54,042 nucleotides of DNA from Myxococcales bacterium (lineage in GTDB: Bacteria > Myxococcota_A > UBA9042 > GCA-2863065), in assembly GCA_018780435.1 (NCBI GenBank), contig JADMJS010000455.1, positions 1 through 54,042 of the forward strand, written 5' to 3'. Under the pieces are notes generated by a model. It was given only the letters and a program-made list of their open reading frames with translations, ran no database searches and had not been told where the DNA came from. Shown here piece by piece: positions 16,295 through 25,100 of this stretch (positions within the stretch are counted from its first letter, which is position 1; each line of letters opens with the position of its first letter). Both the position numbers and the translations under genes were made by a program.

Positions 16295-17211
16295 GGGAGG
16301 ACTCCGACGTGCGGGGCGTCCATCATGGCGTGCTGCCACGAGATGAGCGCGTACCCGGCCACGAGGACCAATGACGCCGTCACGAGCAGGAGCGCGAGCG
16401 CGAGTCGCTGCGAGTGCCGTCGCGTCGTGACGTCGAGCTCTTCGCGCGCCGTATCGAGCGCGTCGTCGACCGCGACCCCTGCCCCAGATGACGGGAGGGC
16501 GCCCGCGAAGACGCAACGCGAGAGTGGTGTGAGCGCAGCCTGAATGGCCAGCGTATCGATGTCCGCGCCACCCGCGAGCCGGATTCTGGCGTCGAGCAAC
16601 GCGATGATCGCGCTTTGACCGCGCAGAATGGGCGCGAGCAAGCCCGAGGCCGGCGTCGAGTCGAACCGAAGGAGGCGCCGGTAGGTCGCGGCGACGAGCG
16701 CGGCCGGGAGGAGGCCGAGCGCCACCCAAAGCGCCCGAGGGAGCGTGCCGAGTACCACCCACGCCTGGGCAACGACGCCATCGGGGGCGGCCCGCCAGAA
16801 CGCGAACCACGACGCCGCCTCGGGGAGGGCCATCGCGGCGCCGATCCCGAGCCCGAGCCCGACGATGGCAAGCGACGCACAGGGCCCGAGCAGCGCGCCC
16901 CGAAGTACCCGAACGACGTCTCGCGAGACCGTGGTCTCGACGAGCAGCGCGTCGAGGGCCCGAGCGAGGTTGCCGTCGGCCTCGGCGAGGCCGAGCACGC
17001 GGCGGATCCGGGGCGGAATGAGCGCGCCGTGGCGTTCGAGCGCGACGGCGAGCGGGGTCCCGGCATCGAGCGACGCCGCGATCTCGCCGTTCATCGTCCG
17101 CCATGCCGCCGAGTCGGTCGACCGCGCGAGCTCCCGAAAGGGCCCGGCGAGCTCTTGGCCGTGCTTCGCCGCGGTCTCCAAACGCTCGAGCATGGCCTGC
17201 AGCGCGCTCAC
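16291..17211 (-). CDS. GspF-like platform protein, third copy
   Basis: A 306-residue inner-membrane protein related to GspF/PilC. A cytoplasmic helical bundle (LETAAKHGQELAGPF, AVALERHGALIPPRIRRVLGLAEADGNLARAL) matches the T2SSF domain pattern. Membrane segments follow at about residues 115-135 and 155-180, and a C-terminal one near 280-300. Canonical GspF proteins are about 400 residues with two T2SSF domains; the second half here is weaker. GTG 17211 overlaps the preceding stop (GTGA). It is one of three adjacent GspF-like genes that differ strongly from each other, so they are not recent duplicates. Confidence 0.75.
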   Translation of the reverse strand: MSALQAMLERLETAAKHGQELAGPFRELARSTDSAAWRTMNGEIAASLDAGTPLAVALERHGALIPPRIRRVLGLAEADGNLARALDALLVETTVSRDVVRVLRGALLGPCASLAIVGLGLGIGAAMALPEAASWFAFWRAAPDGVVAQAWVVLGTLPRALWVALGLLPAALVAATYRRLLRFDSTPASGLLAPILRGQSAIIALLDARIRLAGGADIDTLAIQAALTPLSRCVFAGALPSSGAGVAVDDALDTAREELDVTTRRHSQRLALALLLVTASLVLVAGYALISWQHAMMDAPHVGVLP

Positions 17212-18122
17212 TCGATGCCTCCGCAATGCACGACCATAAGCTCGACGCCATGCGCCATCGCTCGCGCGGTGACCCAGAAGACGGCGCCCGCCGAGAGGAG
17301 CACCAGCGCTGGCACGATCACGCGAGTATGGGCCCTTGCTCGGGCTATCGCCGATACGGCGAGCCCATCCGCCGCTCGCTCGAAGCCCTCGGCCACGTGT
17401 GTTCCCACGTGAGCCTGCATGAGCGGCGCCGCCCCGATGAGCCGCTCCGACGCCAAGAGCGCGACATGAGCCGGCTGGCCACGGAGGACCTCGCGAGCGG
17501 GCTCGTTCTCGCCCTGCCTCAGTAGCGCGAGCTCGAGCGGCAGGCCCTCTCGCAGCTCGGCGCCAACCTTCGAGAGCCGGTCGGCGCGGTCGAGCCCGTC
17601 CAGGAGCGGACCTGTGATTGGAAGCAACTTCATGAGGTTACGCCATCGGCTGGATCGAGGTGCGCTCCGAACGTGGCATCCCCCGAGGTACCGAACCGTG
17701 GCGAGGAAGAGGAAGACCGCCCATACCGCGACGACCAACGACGTAGACAAGGGCATCGCGTATTGTGGCTGGAGGCGGCCCATGGTCGCAAAGTGCCCCA
17801 AGAGCACGACCGGCGCGACGCTGACGAGCCAGAGTGGGTAGTGAAGCCAAATCGCTAGCTCCGACGAGGCGCGCTCACGCCATCGACGCATGCGGGCCTC
17901 GGCATCTTGGAGGTGGGGCGAAGCGGCGGCCAAGTCCAGTCGGAGGGCGGTGGCGCGAATGCCCGCGTTCTCGAGGTCTTGCCGAATCGTGGCCTGCGAC
18001 CCGCCGCGTGAGCCGGCCACGATGGCGTGCTCTCTCAGGCCGTCGCCCACGGAGCTCTGAAGCACCATCCTCACGATGGGGGACGCGCCCACTCCGCGAG
18101 CTGTGAAGGGCGTGTGGGTCAT
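17208..18122 (-). CDS. GspF-like platform protein, second copy
   Basis: A 304-residue membrane protein with segments at about residues 95-120 and 125-150 (WLVSVAPVVLLG, LVVAVWAVFLFLA) and one near the C-terminus (VIVPALVLLSAGAVFWV). The cytoplasmic part before the first membrane segment is less conserved than in the neighbours, and the second domain (LLDGLDRADRLSKVGAELRE) retains only the general T2SSF helix pattern. Assignment rests on topology, size and position between two clearer GspF-like genes. ATG 18122 overlaps the preceding stop (ATGA). It may form a heteromeric platform with its neighbours. Confidence 0.6.
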   Translation of the reverse strand: MTHTPFTARGVGASPIVRMVLQSSVGDGLREHAIVAGSRGGSQATIRQDLENAGIRATALRLDLAAASPHLQDAEARMRRWRERASSELAIWLHYPLWLVSVAPVVLLGHFATMGRLQPQYAMPLSTSLVVAVWAVFLFLATVRYLGGCHVRSAPRSSRWRNLMKLLPITGPLLDGLDRADRLSKVGAELREGLPLELALLRQGENEPAREVLRGQPAHVALLASERLIGAAPLMQAHVGTHVAEGFERAADGLAVSAIARARAHTRVIVPALVLLSAGAVFWVTARAMAHGVELMVVHCGGIE

Positions 18123-19081
18123 TCGAAGAAGCCTCCGGCCCACGAGTCATAGAGGATGGCACCGAGGAGGAGGATGACCAGGGGCCCAAACCAACGAACG
18201 AGGCCAACGCTCCGCTGGCGGAGTCGCAGTCGCATCGCGATCGCGACGTCGTCCAAGGCAGCGTCCAGCTCACTTCGACGCCACGCGGCGACCAGCGACA
18301 GGCGTTCGAGGGGACGGAGGGCCTTCGTGGTGCATCGCCCTGAGCGCTCGAGCTCCACGACCTCAAGCAGCTCGCGCTTCAGGTAATCATTTTGGATACT
18401 TGCGGCGCTCTCCCTCAGCGCAGCGCCCATGCCGACCCCGCGCCGGAGGAGCACGCCGACGAGCGTCAAGGCGGGCGCGAGGAGCGCGACTCGTAATGAC
18501 TCACCGAGCAGCGGCACGGCGAGCTTGGCGCGGTCGAGCTGGGCTCCGAGGCGCACGTGGCCAAGCACCGAGAGTAGGCCGACCGCGACGAGTAACGCCG
18601 CGACGGCCCATCTGGCCGCGGCGGGCAGTACGGTGTCCCACGGCCAGATGCCAGCGTTGCCCTCCACCCAGTCGAGGGGCAACCAGACCGCCCTGGGGAC
18701 ATATCCCGTCACCACGAAGAGCATCGCCACCAGGGTGGCGGCATAGAACCAAACGCCGCGCAGGATGAGCCGTGACCCCGCGTCCGCCGCGTAGACGTCG
18801 GCCGCCGCCGTGAGCGTCTCCCGTAAGCCGCCCACCGGTCCGGCGACCCGGACCGCGAGTCGAACGGACAAGGGGAAGAGCTTCGGCCGTCGCGCCATCG
18901 CGTCACTGAACGAGACCCCGGCGTCGATGGCGCGGGCAAGCTCGTCGCTGGCCCGACGCAACGCCGAGGTCGGCGCGGCGTCGGCGAGTTGGCGAAGCGC
19001 CTCCGTGAGGGGCAGCCCCGCGCCGAGGAGTCGCGCGAGAGCGCTGAACCACGTGTGGACGGCGGCGCTGTGGGCGTTCAT
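18119..19081 (-). CDS. GspF-like platform protein, first copy
   Basis: A 320-residue protein and the clearest T2SSF member of the three. Residues 12-100 hold the canonical first domain: FSALARLLGAGLPLTEALRQL, then GVSFSDAMARRPKLFPLSVRL. Membrane segments lie near 105-125 and 160-185. A second domain follows (LVGVLLRRGVGMGAALRESA), with a last membrane helix at about 295-315. GspF anchors the ATPase and pseudopilus base in the inner membrane. ATG 19081 overlaps the stop of the preceding prepilin gene (ATGA). Confidence 0.85.
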   Translation of the reverse strand: MNAHSAAVHTWFSALARLLGAGLPLTEALRQLADAAPTSALRRASDELARAIDAGVSFSDAMARRPKLFPLSVRLAVRVAGPVGGLRETLTAAADVYAADAGSRLILRGVWFYAATLVAMLFVVTGYVPRAVWLPLDWVEGNAGIWPWDTVLPAAARWAVAALLVAVGLLSVLGHVRLGAQLDRAKLAVPLLGESLRVALLAPALTLVGVLLRRGVGMGAALRESAASIQNDYLKRELLEVVELERSGRCTTKALRPLERLSLVAAWRRSELDAALDDVAIAMRLRLRQRSVGLVRWFGPLVILLLGAILYDSWAGGFFE

Positions 19082-19611
19082 GGGGGCGACTCCACGGCTC
19101 GAACCCGCACCTCGCGCGGGTCACGGCTGTCGAGGGTGAGCTCCATGAGCTGAGCCTGCTGCACGCGGGCCACGGCCACGAACCAGGGGCCGCGCGCGTC
19201 GCTCCCTGTGAGCACTTCGAGCTGAGTCGCCGTCGCCGAGGCGGGGAAACCGAGCGTTCGTAGCGACGGGGAGTCGAGGGTGATGGGTTCGGCCTGCACC
19301 ACACTCGGGACGCGTTCGACCGGCACGAATGCGCCGGTGTCGAGGAGACGACGGTGCTGCAGGAGCGCGATGACGCTCAGTTGCTCGCGCGCTTCGCTGA
19401 GCCCGAGCACCTGTGCCGGCGCCCGAAAGTAGATCGCGGCCGACGCCGAGAGCATGGCCACGAGCGCGATGACGAGGGCCACCTCGATGAGTGTGAAGGC
19501 GCGTTGCACGGGCGACGGGCGACGCGCGGCCCGAGATGAGGACGGAGTGCCGGTTGCAAGACCGACCCTTGAGTGCTCGCAAGACGCGGGAGCGCGCACG
19601 TATGCCTCCAA
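19078..19611 (-). CDS. Prepilin-like protein heading the pseudopilus operon
   Basis: The frame has the prepilin motif AFTLIEVALVIALVAML with Glu5, but the usual Gly before Phe is Ala, so cleavage could be inefficient. The periplasmic domain is about 120 residues. The start is uncertain: TTG at 19611 gives a 177-residue product with a long leader, GTG at 19599 is similar, and GTG at 19509 gives a very short leader. None has a strong ribosome site. It is the first gene of the operon and could be the GspG/H-type pseudopilin. Confidence 0.7.
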   Translation of the reverse strand: MEAYVRAPASCEHSRVGLATGTPSSSRAARRPSPVQRAFTLIEVALVIALVAMLSASAAIYFRAPAQVLGLSEAREQLSVIALLQHRRLLDTGAFVPVERVPSVVQAEPITLDSPSLRTLGFPASATATQLEVLTGSDARGPWFVAVARVQQAQLMELTLDSRDPREVRVRAVESPP

Positions 19612-20037
19612 ATCGCTCGGTCAACGTCATGACTATTGCCGACTTTCGATGTGACGGCAAGGGGCCGAGTCACGACACCGACTAGATACCCTAGGCGGAA
19701 GTACCGACACCCACACGAGCCAGCGCCCAGGTTCGGGAGCGAGGAGGGCCGACGAAGGCGTAGCCCTGCCCTACGTCGAAGAGGGCCGACGACGCTCCCG
19801 GGCTTGGGCGCCAGCGCAGAACGCCCGAAGGGAACTCGGACCGATGGTGGGGCCACTGGCTGCGGGGATGGCCTGGGCACCCTTCAGCGGTATCGTCATG
19901 AACGCGAACGCGCTCTCCGTCCGCAGAAGCGACCGATGATGACGTGTCGCCCAGCGGCGACGCTGGCCGACGCATGCTTCACGGCTGGGACTTCACAGGC
20001 GTGAAAGAGCGTCGTCGATGGAAGGCTCTTCTCGTCT
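19612..20037. other. Intergenic region upstream of the pseudopilus operon
   Basis: 426 bases between the pseudopilus operon and the HTH gene, both on the minus strand. Open frames here are short, Arg/Pro-rich and have no family likeness, so I call none. It should hold the operon promoter. Two copies of GAGGGCCGACGA (about 19744 and 19781) flank a CGTAG/CTACG inverted repeat; meaning unknown. Confidence 0.4.
20005..20030 (-). terminator. Possible terminator hairpin of the HTH gene
   Basis: AAGAGC (20005-20010) and GCTCTT (20025-20030) pair around a 14-base loop, eight bases past the stop of the minus-strand HTH gene. Only a short T run follows on that strand, so support is weak. Confidence 0.25.
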
Positions 20038-20910
20038 TCAGCTCGGATTCAGGAAGGAGAGGGCCGGCAGAGTCGCGGCGCCGACGGAACAGATGGGAAT
20101 GAAGGCGCACGGGGCCCCGGTCTCGCCCGTGCAGCACGGCGGGGGCTGACAGAATCGGACAGTAGGGAAGTTCGGGGAGAGCTCGGTGAGCCCCTCGGCC
20201 TGGTAGCGGTGCACGGACGCAATCGATATCTCGGTGCCTTCGGCGGCGGTCGCCTCGATCGCGAAGCCGTCGTCGCCGGTGAGCTCGGCGTCGATGCTCA
20301 GTCCCGTCAGTGAGTAGAGGGACAGCGCCGGGCCACTCCGTACGATGAACCCACCGACCTTGAACCACTCTGGCGACGGCGTCCGAGTGGGACGCGTCGC
20401 GACGTACCATATCTGGGGATCCTCGAACTCCGGCCGGCCGACGCGCACGTTCGGAGCCAACCGCGGCCGGATCCGGACGGTGACGCGATCCTCCCGAAGC
20501 AACGGCCCCTCCGCGCGAACCCGGTACGTGTGCCACCGGCGATGTGACGGATTGACCAGCTCACTGGGCGGCCAGTGATCCATCGGCAGGAGGAGGCGGT
20601 CGAGGAAGCCGAGCGCAGGGAGGAAGTCGGGCCAACGCCCGGTGCGCGCCGTGCGGAGGACACGGGAGATGAGCAGTGGGAAGTCGTGCCGAGACCAGCG
20701 CCAGAGGGCGAGAGGGTCGACGTCGAGCGCGTGGGAGAGCTCGAGGACGATGTCGGCACTACGCGGCAACGGCAACTCCTCGCCGTCGTCGGCCCATCGA
20801 AAGACCGTGCTGCGGTGTATGCCCAGGCGGTCCGCCAGACCAGCGGCACGTCCGGCGTAGTGCTCGTCGATCTTTCGACGGAGCAGGGCTTTGTTCAACG
20901 TCAGTTGCAT
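20038..20910 (-). CDS. HTH-domain protein with uncharacterised C-terminal region
   Basis: A 290-residue protein. The ATG at 20910 has GGGGAG four bases upstream and is preferred over one at 20988. Residues about 18-70 look like a helix-turn-helix (AAGLADRLGIHRSTVFRWADDG, then LELSHALDVDPLALWRW), similar in style to Cro/phage-regulator DNA-binding domains. Residues about 75-290 match no family I recognise; this region is beta-rich and ends in a cysteine cluster (CQPPPCCTGETGAPC, PIC) that could bind metal or form disulfides. A regulator with a ligand- or metal-sensing domain is plausible. It is flanked by long non-coding gaps on both sides and is probably monocistronic. Confidence 0.6.
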   Translation of the reverse strand: MQLTLNKALLRRKIDEHYAGRAAGLADRLGIHRSTVFRWADDGEELPLPRSADIVLELSHALDVDPLALWRWSRHDFPLLISRVLRTARTGRWPDFLPALGFLDRLLLPMDHWPPSELVNPSHRRWHTYRVRAEGPLLREDRVTVRIRPRLAPNVRVGRPEFEDPQIWYVATRPTRTPSPEWFKVGGFIVRSGPALSLYSLTGLSIDAELTGDDGFAIEATAAEGTEISIASVHRYQAEGLTELSPNFPTVRFCQPPPCCTGETGAPCAFIPICSVGAATLPALSFLNPS

Positions 20911-21372
20911 CCAACTCCCCGCAGCGTGTGAGAGAACGTCCCCACCCTGAACCTCGCCACGCGCTCCAATCCCCGCCAACGTTGTCAATCGCTCGAAGGG
21001 AGTGCCGACGACCTCGACGTCTCACGACGGACAACCGCCGCTTCACATTGGAAGCTCGATGGTCCTATCGATCCGACCAAGGCTCCCCTGTACCGAATTC
21101 TTGGCTGGGAAACAGCGCATCGACATCGCCGAACACTGGTAACTCGCCGTAGTTGCTGCACGCAAGTTCCTCCTGTCGCATCCAGGGCACTCCCTCTGCG
21201 ACATTGCGAAAACCTGAATGAGAAGACACATAACCAAACAAAGCGACTACATACAGAGAAGACAGCTAACTACTCGACGCCCCGTCACTGAGCAGACGAA
21301 CCATTCGTGTGTCGTTCGCCTTCGGTGCAGCTTGCGCACTCGCGCCGACAAATGTTGATGAGGCCCCTGCCC
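20911..21372. other. Intergenic region, lower GC, no gene seen
   Basis: 462 bases between the HTH gene and the response regulator. Part of it (about 21040-21290) is visibly less GC-rich than the surroundings and has no protein-like frame in either direction. The palindrome CAACGTTG at 20978-20985 lies about 70 bases before the HTH gene start and could be an operator. No RNA gene was recognised. Confidence 0.4.
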
Positions 21373-22155
21373 TCACGCCGCGGCGGTCACTGCCGTGCCG
21401 TTGTCGGACAAGGCCCGTCGCTCGAGGACGACTCCGGAGCGCTTCCCAGGGAGCGCCGAGATCCGAAGAGAGTAGCGGCAGGGCGACCCGCTCGCGAAGG
21501 CGCCATACTCGATGACGGTGCCTGCGAGCACCCCGGAGAGCACGGCGCGGATCGCCGTGAGCGTCGCGAGAAGCGCATCCCCCGTGGGCTCGCACTTGGC
21601 GCGTCCCGGCGCCGCGAGGTAGTCCTGTCCGATCTCATTCGCGTCGCCGCCGGAGAGCCCCGTCGCGGCGGTCCACGCCCGGTTGGCGGCGATGAAGACC
21701 CCCTGCCCGTCGAGCACGGCCACCTGTACCTCGAGCGCGTCGAGCACATCCAAGGCGACGTGCGCTCGTTCGGAGGCGATCGCCGCCCCCTCCTGATGTC
21801 CGAGCGCGAGCTCGATGTTCGATCGTAACACTCTGGGATCATAGGGTTTGACGAGGTAGGAGAAGCACCGAAGCCGGCTCGCTCGTTCAGCGATGTCGAT
21901 GTCCGAGTACGCGGTGAGGAAGATCACGGGGATGTCGATGGTCTCTCGAAGGCGTTCGGCCACGTCGAGTCCGCTCGGCCCGGTGCGAAGATTGATGTCC
22001 ATGAGGACGAGGTCGGGCGCGGACAGAGGAATCTCTCGGAGTGCGCTCACTCCTCGCGCCGCGTGACCGCAGACCTCGTACCCCATTCGACGCAAGTGGT
22101 CCTTCAGCTCGAGAGCCACAACCGCTTCGTCCTCGACGATGAAAATTCGCTTCAC
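21373..22155 (-). CDS. Response regulator with C-terminal PAS-like domain
   Basis: A 260-residue protein. Residues 1-120 are a receiver domain: acidic pair in IVEDEA, phospho-acceptor Asp53 in LMDINL, Thr in FLTAYSD and Lys in LVKPYD. Residues about 130-240 look like a PAS domain (VQVAVLDGQGVFIAANRAWTAATGL) rather than a DNA-binding or enzymatic output. It may therefore act by protein interaction or relay. GTG 22155 has GGAAGG seven bases upstream. It starts 12 bases behind the stop of the large histidine kinase, so the two form an operon and probably a cognate pair. Confidence 0.85.
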   Translation of the reverse strand: MKRIFIVEDEAVVALELKDHLRRMGYEVCGHAARGVSALREIPLSAPDLVLMDINLRTGPSGLDVAERLRETIDIPVIFLTAYSDIDIAERASRLRCFSYLVKPYDPRVLRSNIELALGHQEGAAIASERAHVALDVLDALEVQVAVLDGQGVFIAANRAWTAATGLSGGDANEIGQDYLAAPGRAKCEPTGDALLATLTAIRAVLSGVLAGTVIEYGAFASGSPCRYSLRISALPGKRSGVVLERRALSDNGTAVTAAA

Positions 22156-22167
22156 GCGGCACCTTCC

Positions 22168-25100
22168 TTAGTTGCTGCCGCACTCGGGAGCGGCCGGAAT
22201 CTCAAACGACACTCGGGTGTGGGCGCCTTGGTCCGTCCAGGCCTCCACCTCGCCATCGAGCTGCATGGTGAGAGTACGAACCAGCTCCCACCCGAACGAG
22301 TCGCCGCGGTCGGGCTGAAACCCATCCGGGAAGCCGATCCCGTCGTCATCAACGCCAATGACGACCTTGTTGCCCTCCGCGCGCACGCTCACCAGCGTGC
22401 GCCCCGTGCGACCGCCTGGGAACGCGTACTTGAGGACGTTCGTCACGAGCTCGCTCACGATCATGCCTGCTGGCATCGCGATCTCGATGGGAAGACGGAT
22501 GTCGTCCGCCGACACCTCGAGGCCGATGCCGGTGCGGGGCATCGACGAGGTCGAGAGCTCAGCGACGAGGTCGCACAGGTAGTCCCCGAACGAGACGCGG
22601 GTGAGGTCTTTCGAGCGATAGAGCCGTTCATGGAGCAACGTCATGGCGAAGACGCGGCGCCGGAGATCGGCAAAAGAGGCCATGTCTTCGGGGCGATGCA
22701 GCTTCTTCGAGTGAAAGTGAAGCAGGCCGGCGATGACCTGGAGGTTGTTCTTCACACGGTGGTGGATCTCGCGAAGCAGGGTTTCCTTCTCGGCTAGCGA
22801 GGCCCTCAGGATGTCATCGGCTTGCTTTCGGAGGGTGATGTCACGACCGGACCAGACGATCTGTGAACACGTCCCGTCGGCGTCGAGCACCGGAATGAGA
22901 GTCACTTCGGCGTTGTAGACCCCGCCGGAGCGCCGCGGGATCACGTGCTCGAAGACGAGCGGCGTGTGGGTGTCGAGCACGAGCTGTATACGCTCAGGAA
23001 GGAGGGCGAGCTCGTCAGGCGCATCGACATACACGTAGCGGGCGAGTTCGTCCATGGTGTGGCCAACGAGGGGGACCTTGCGGGCCGGGTCGACGGTCTG
23101 AGCGCGCTGCGCCATGACTCGGTTCGCGGCGGCGACCCACCAACCCCCCACGGCGTCGCGCGAGAAAAGAACGAGCGCATCCGACGCGTGCTCAAAGACT
23201 GCGGCGAGTCGTGCATCCCGCTCGTGAATCGCAGCTTCGGCTCGAGCGCGATCGGTGACGTCGAGCGCAACGCCGATGATCCCGTCCACGATCCCTTGGG
23301 AGTCACAGCTTGGCGCTAAGGCCACGTCGAAGATGTGGTCGACACCCACAGTCAAGGTGAGCGACTCCCCCGAGAGCGCCCGATGGAGCGCCGACTCGAG
23401 GAGCTCACTCGGACCATACCGATCGAGGATGGACTCCCCCACCAGCTCACCTGGGAGCAAGCCAATGGCCTGCAGCGCCCGTCCCTCGGAGAAGCGGAAG
23501 CGAAACTGCGTATCGAGCGCGAAGATGGCCACGGGCGCGCCGCGCATGACCGTCTGGAGTAACTCGCTCTTGCGCCGCAGCCGCTCATCGGCCTGCTTTC
23601 GCTCCGTAATGTCGGCGATCGTCCCGAGGAGGCGGGCAGGCTTACCCGCCACGTCGAGCACGATCTCGGCCGTAGCGTGGACGTCGATGACGTTGCCCCC
23701 CTCCTGAATGATCCGATGCTCAAGATCGTAGCGCGACCGTCCCTTGAGCGCGTCTCTTAACTCCAATTGAACCCGCTCACGGTCCTCAGGCGGGATCCGG
23801 CTGAGGAGATAAGCGGCCGCGGGGGATTCCCCCTCAGGGGCCAGCCCATACATGCGCCGAGTCTGCTTGGAGACGACGATCGTCCCCGTGCCGAGGTCCC
23901 AGTCGAGGGAGCCGAGCTTGCCCACACGCTGGGCGTCATCGAGACGGTCGGCCTGCTCGCGGACACGTTGTTCGGCGGCCACACGGTCCGTGACATCGAC
24001 GCCAGACGAGATGACGCCTTCGATACGACCGCACGCCCCCCGCAGTGGAGCGAACATCGCGTCGACGTTCACAAAGAGGCCTTCGCGGAGCTTCGCCAAG
24101 AAGTCTTCGCGGCTCACGTGCCCCGCTGCAGCGAGCTCGAAGACGCGCTGCACCTGCTGCCGCGACACCTCGGAGTGTGACCACCAGGGGCTCTCCCAAG
24201 CGCGAAGGCCGAGGACGTCTTCGCGCTTCATGCCAATGAGATCGAGCGGCGCTTGATTGAGCTCGATGATGTGCCCTTGGAGGTCCATGACGGCGACGAA
24301 AGCGAAGATACCGTCCAGAATGTTCCGCAGTCGGCGTTCACCTTGGACCTGGGCGGTGATGTCCAGGACGGTGCCGGCGGTGCGGAGGGGCTTCAGCTCG
24401 TCGTCATAGTGATTCTGGCCCCGCTCTTCAACCCACTTCATGCGCCCATCGGGCATCAGCAATCGATGGGTGGACGCATAAGGCAGCCGGCCCTCAACCG
24501 AATCCTTATACGATTTGTCGACACTGGCCCGGTCCTCGGGGTGGACCAGCGCCAGGAAGGCCTCGTACGACGCGTCGAAGTGCGCCGGATCGATCTCGAA
24601 GATGCGAAAGATCTCGTCGGACCAACTGAGCTCGCCGCTCACGAGGTCGAGCTCCCAGCTCCCGAGCTTGGCGATCTGCTGAGCTTCTCGCAGGCGTTCG
24701 CGTTCCTTCAGTAGCTGCTGTTGCGCCTCCTCGCGGCTCGTGACATCGCGGAAAATGACCGAGAGGCCATTGGAACCCGGGAAGAGATCCGCCTCGAACC
24801 ACCGACCTTGGGGCCGGTAGTACTCAAGGATGGTCTCACGTTGACCCGTACGCATGACCTGGAGATGTGTACTCGTCCAAGCCGCGTCGAGCGGGCTTTG
24901 CCAACACTCCTGAAACGTCCGCCCGAGCATCGCTTCGGGCGTGGTCAGGAGGCGCCGAGCGGCGGACGGGTTGACGTAGGTCACACGCCACTCATGGTCG
25001 AGCGTGAAGAACCCGTCGGTGATGTTGTCGAGGATCGCGGAGAGCTGCCGACCGGTAGCGCGATAACGTTCTTCGGTCCGGGCGCACTCCGTGATGTCTT

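Noticed and set aside
14975..17251. Single 758-codon frame covering both a GspF-like gene and the GspE-like gene.
   Set aside because: Its first 319 codons are Arg-rich shadow of the GspF-like frame. The ATPase starts at GTG 16294, which overlaps the GspF-like stop.
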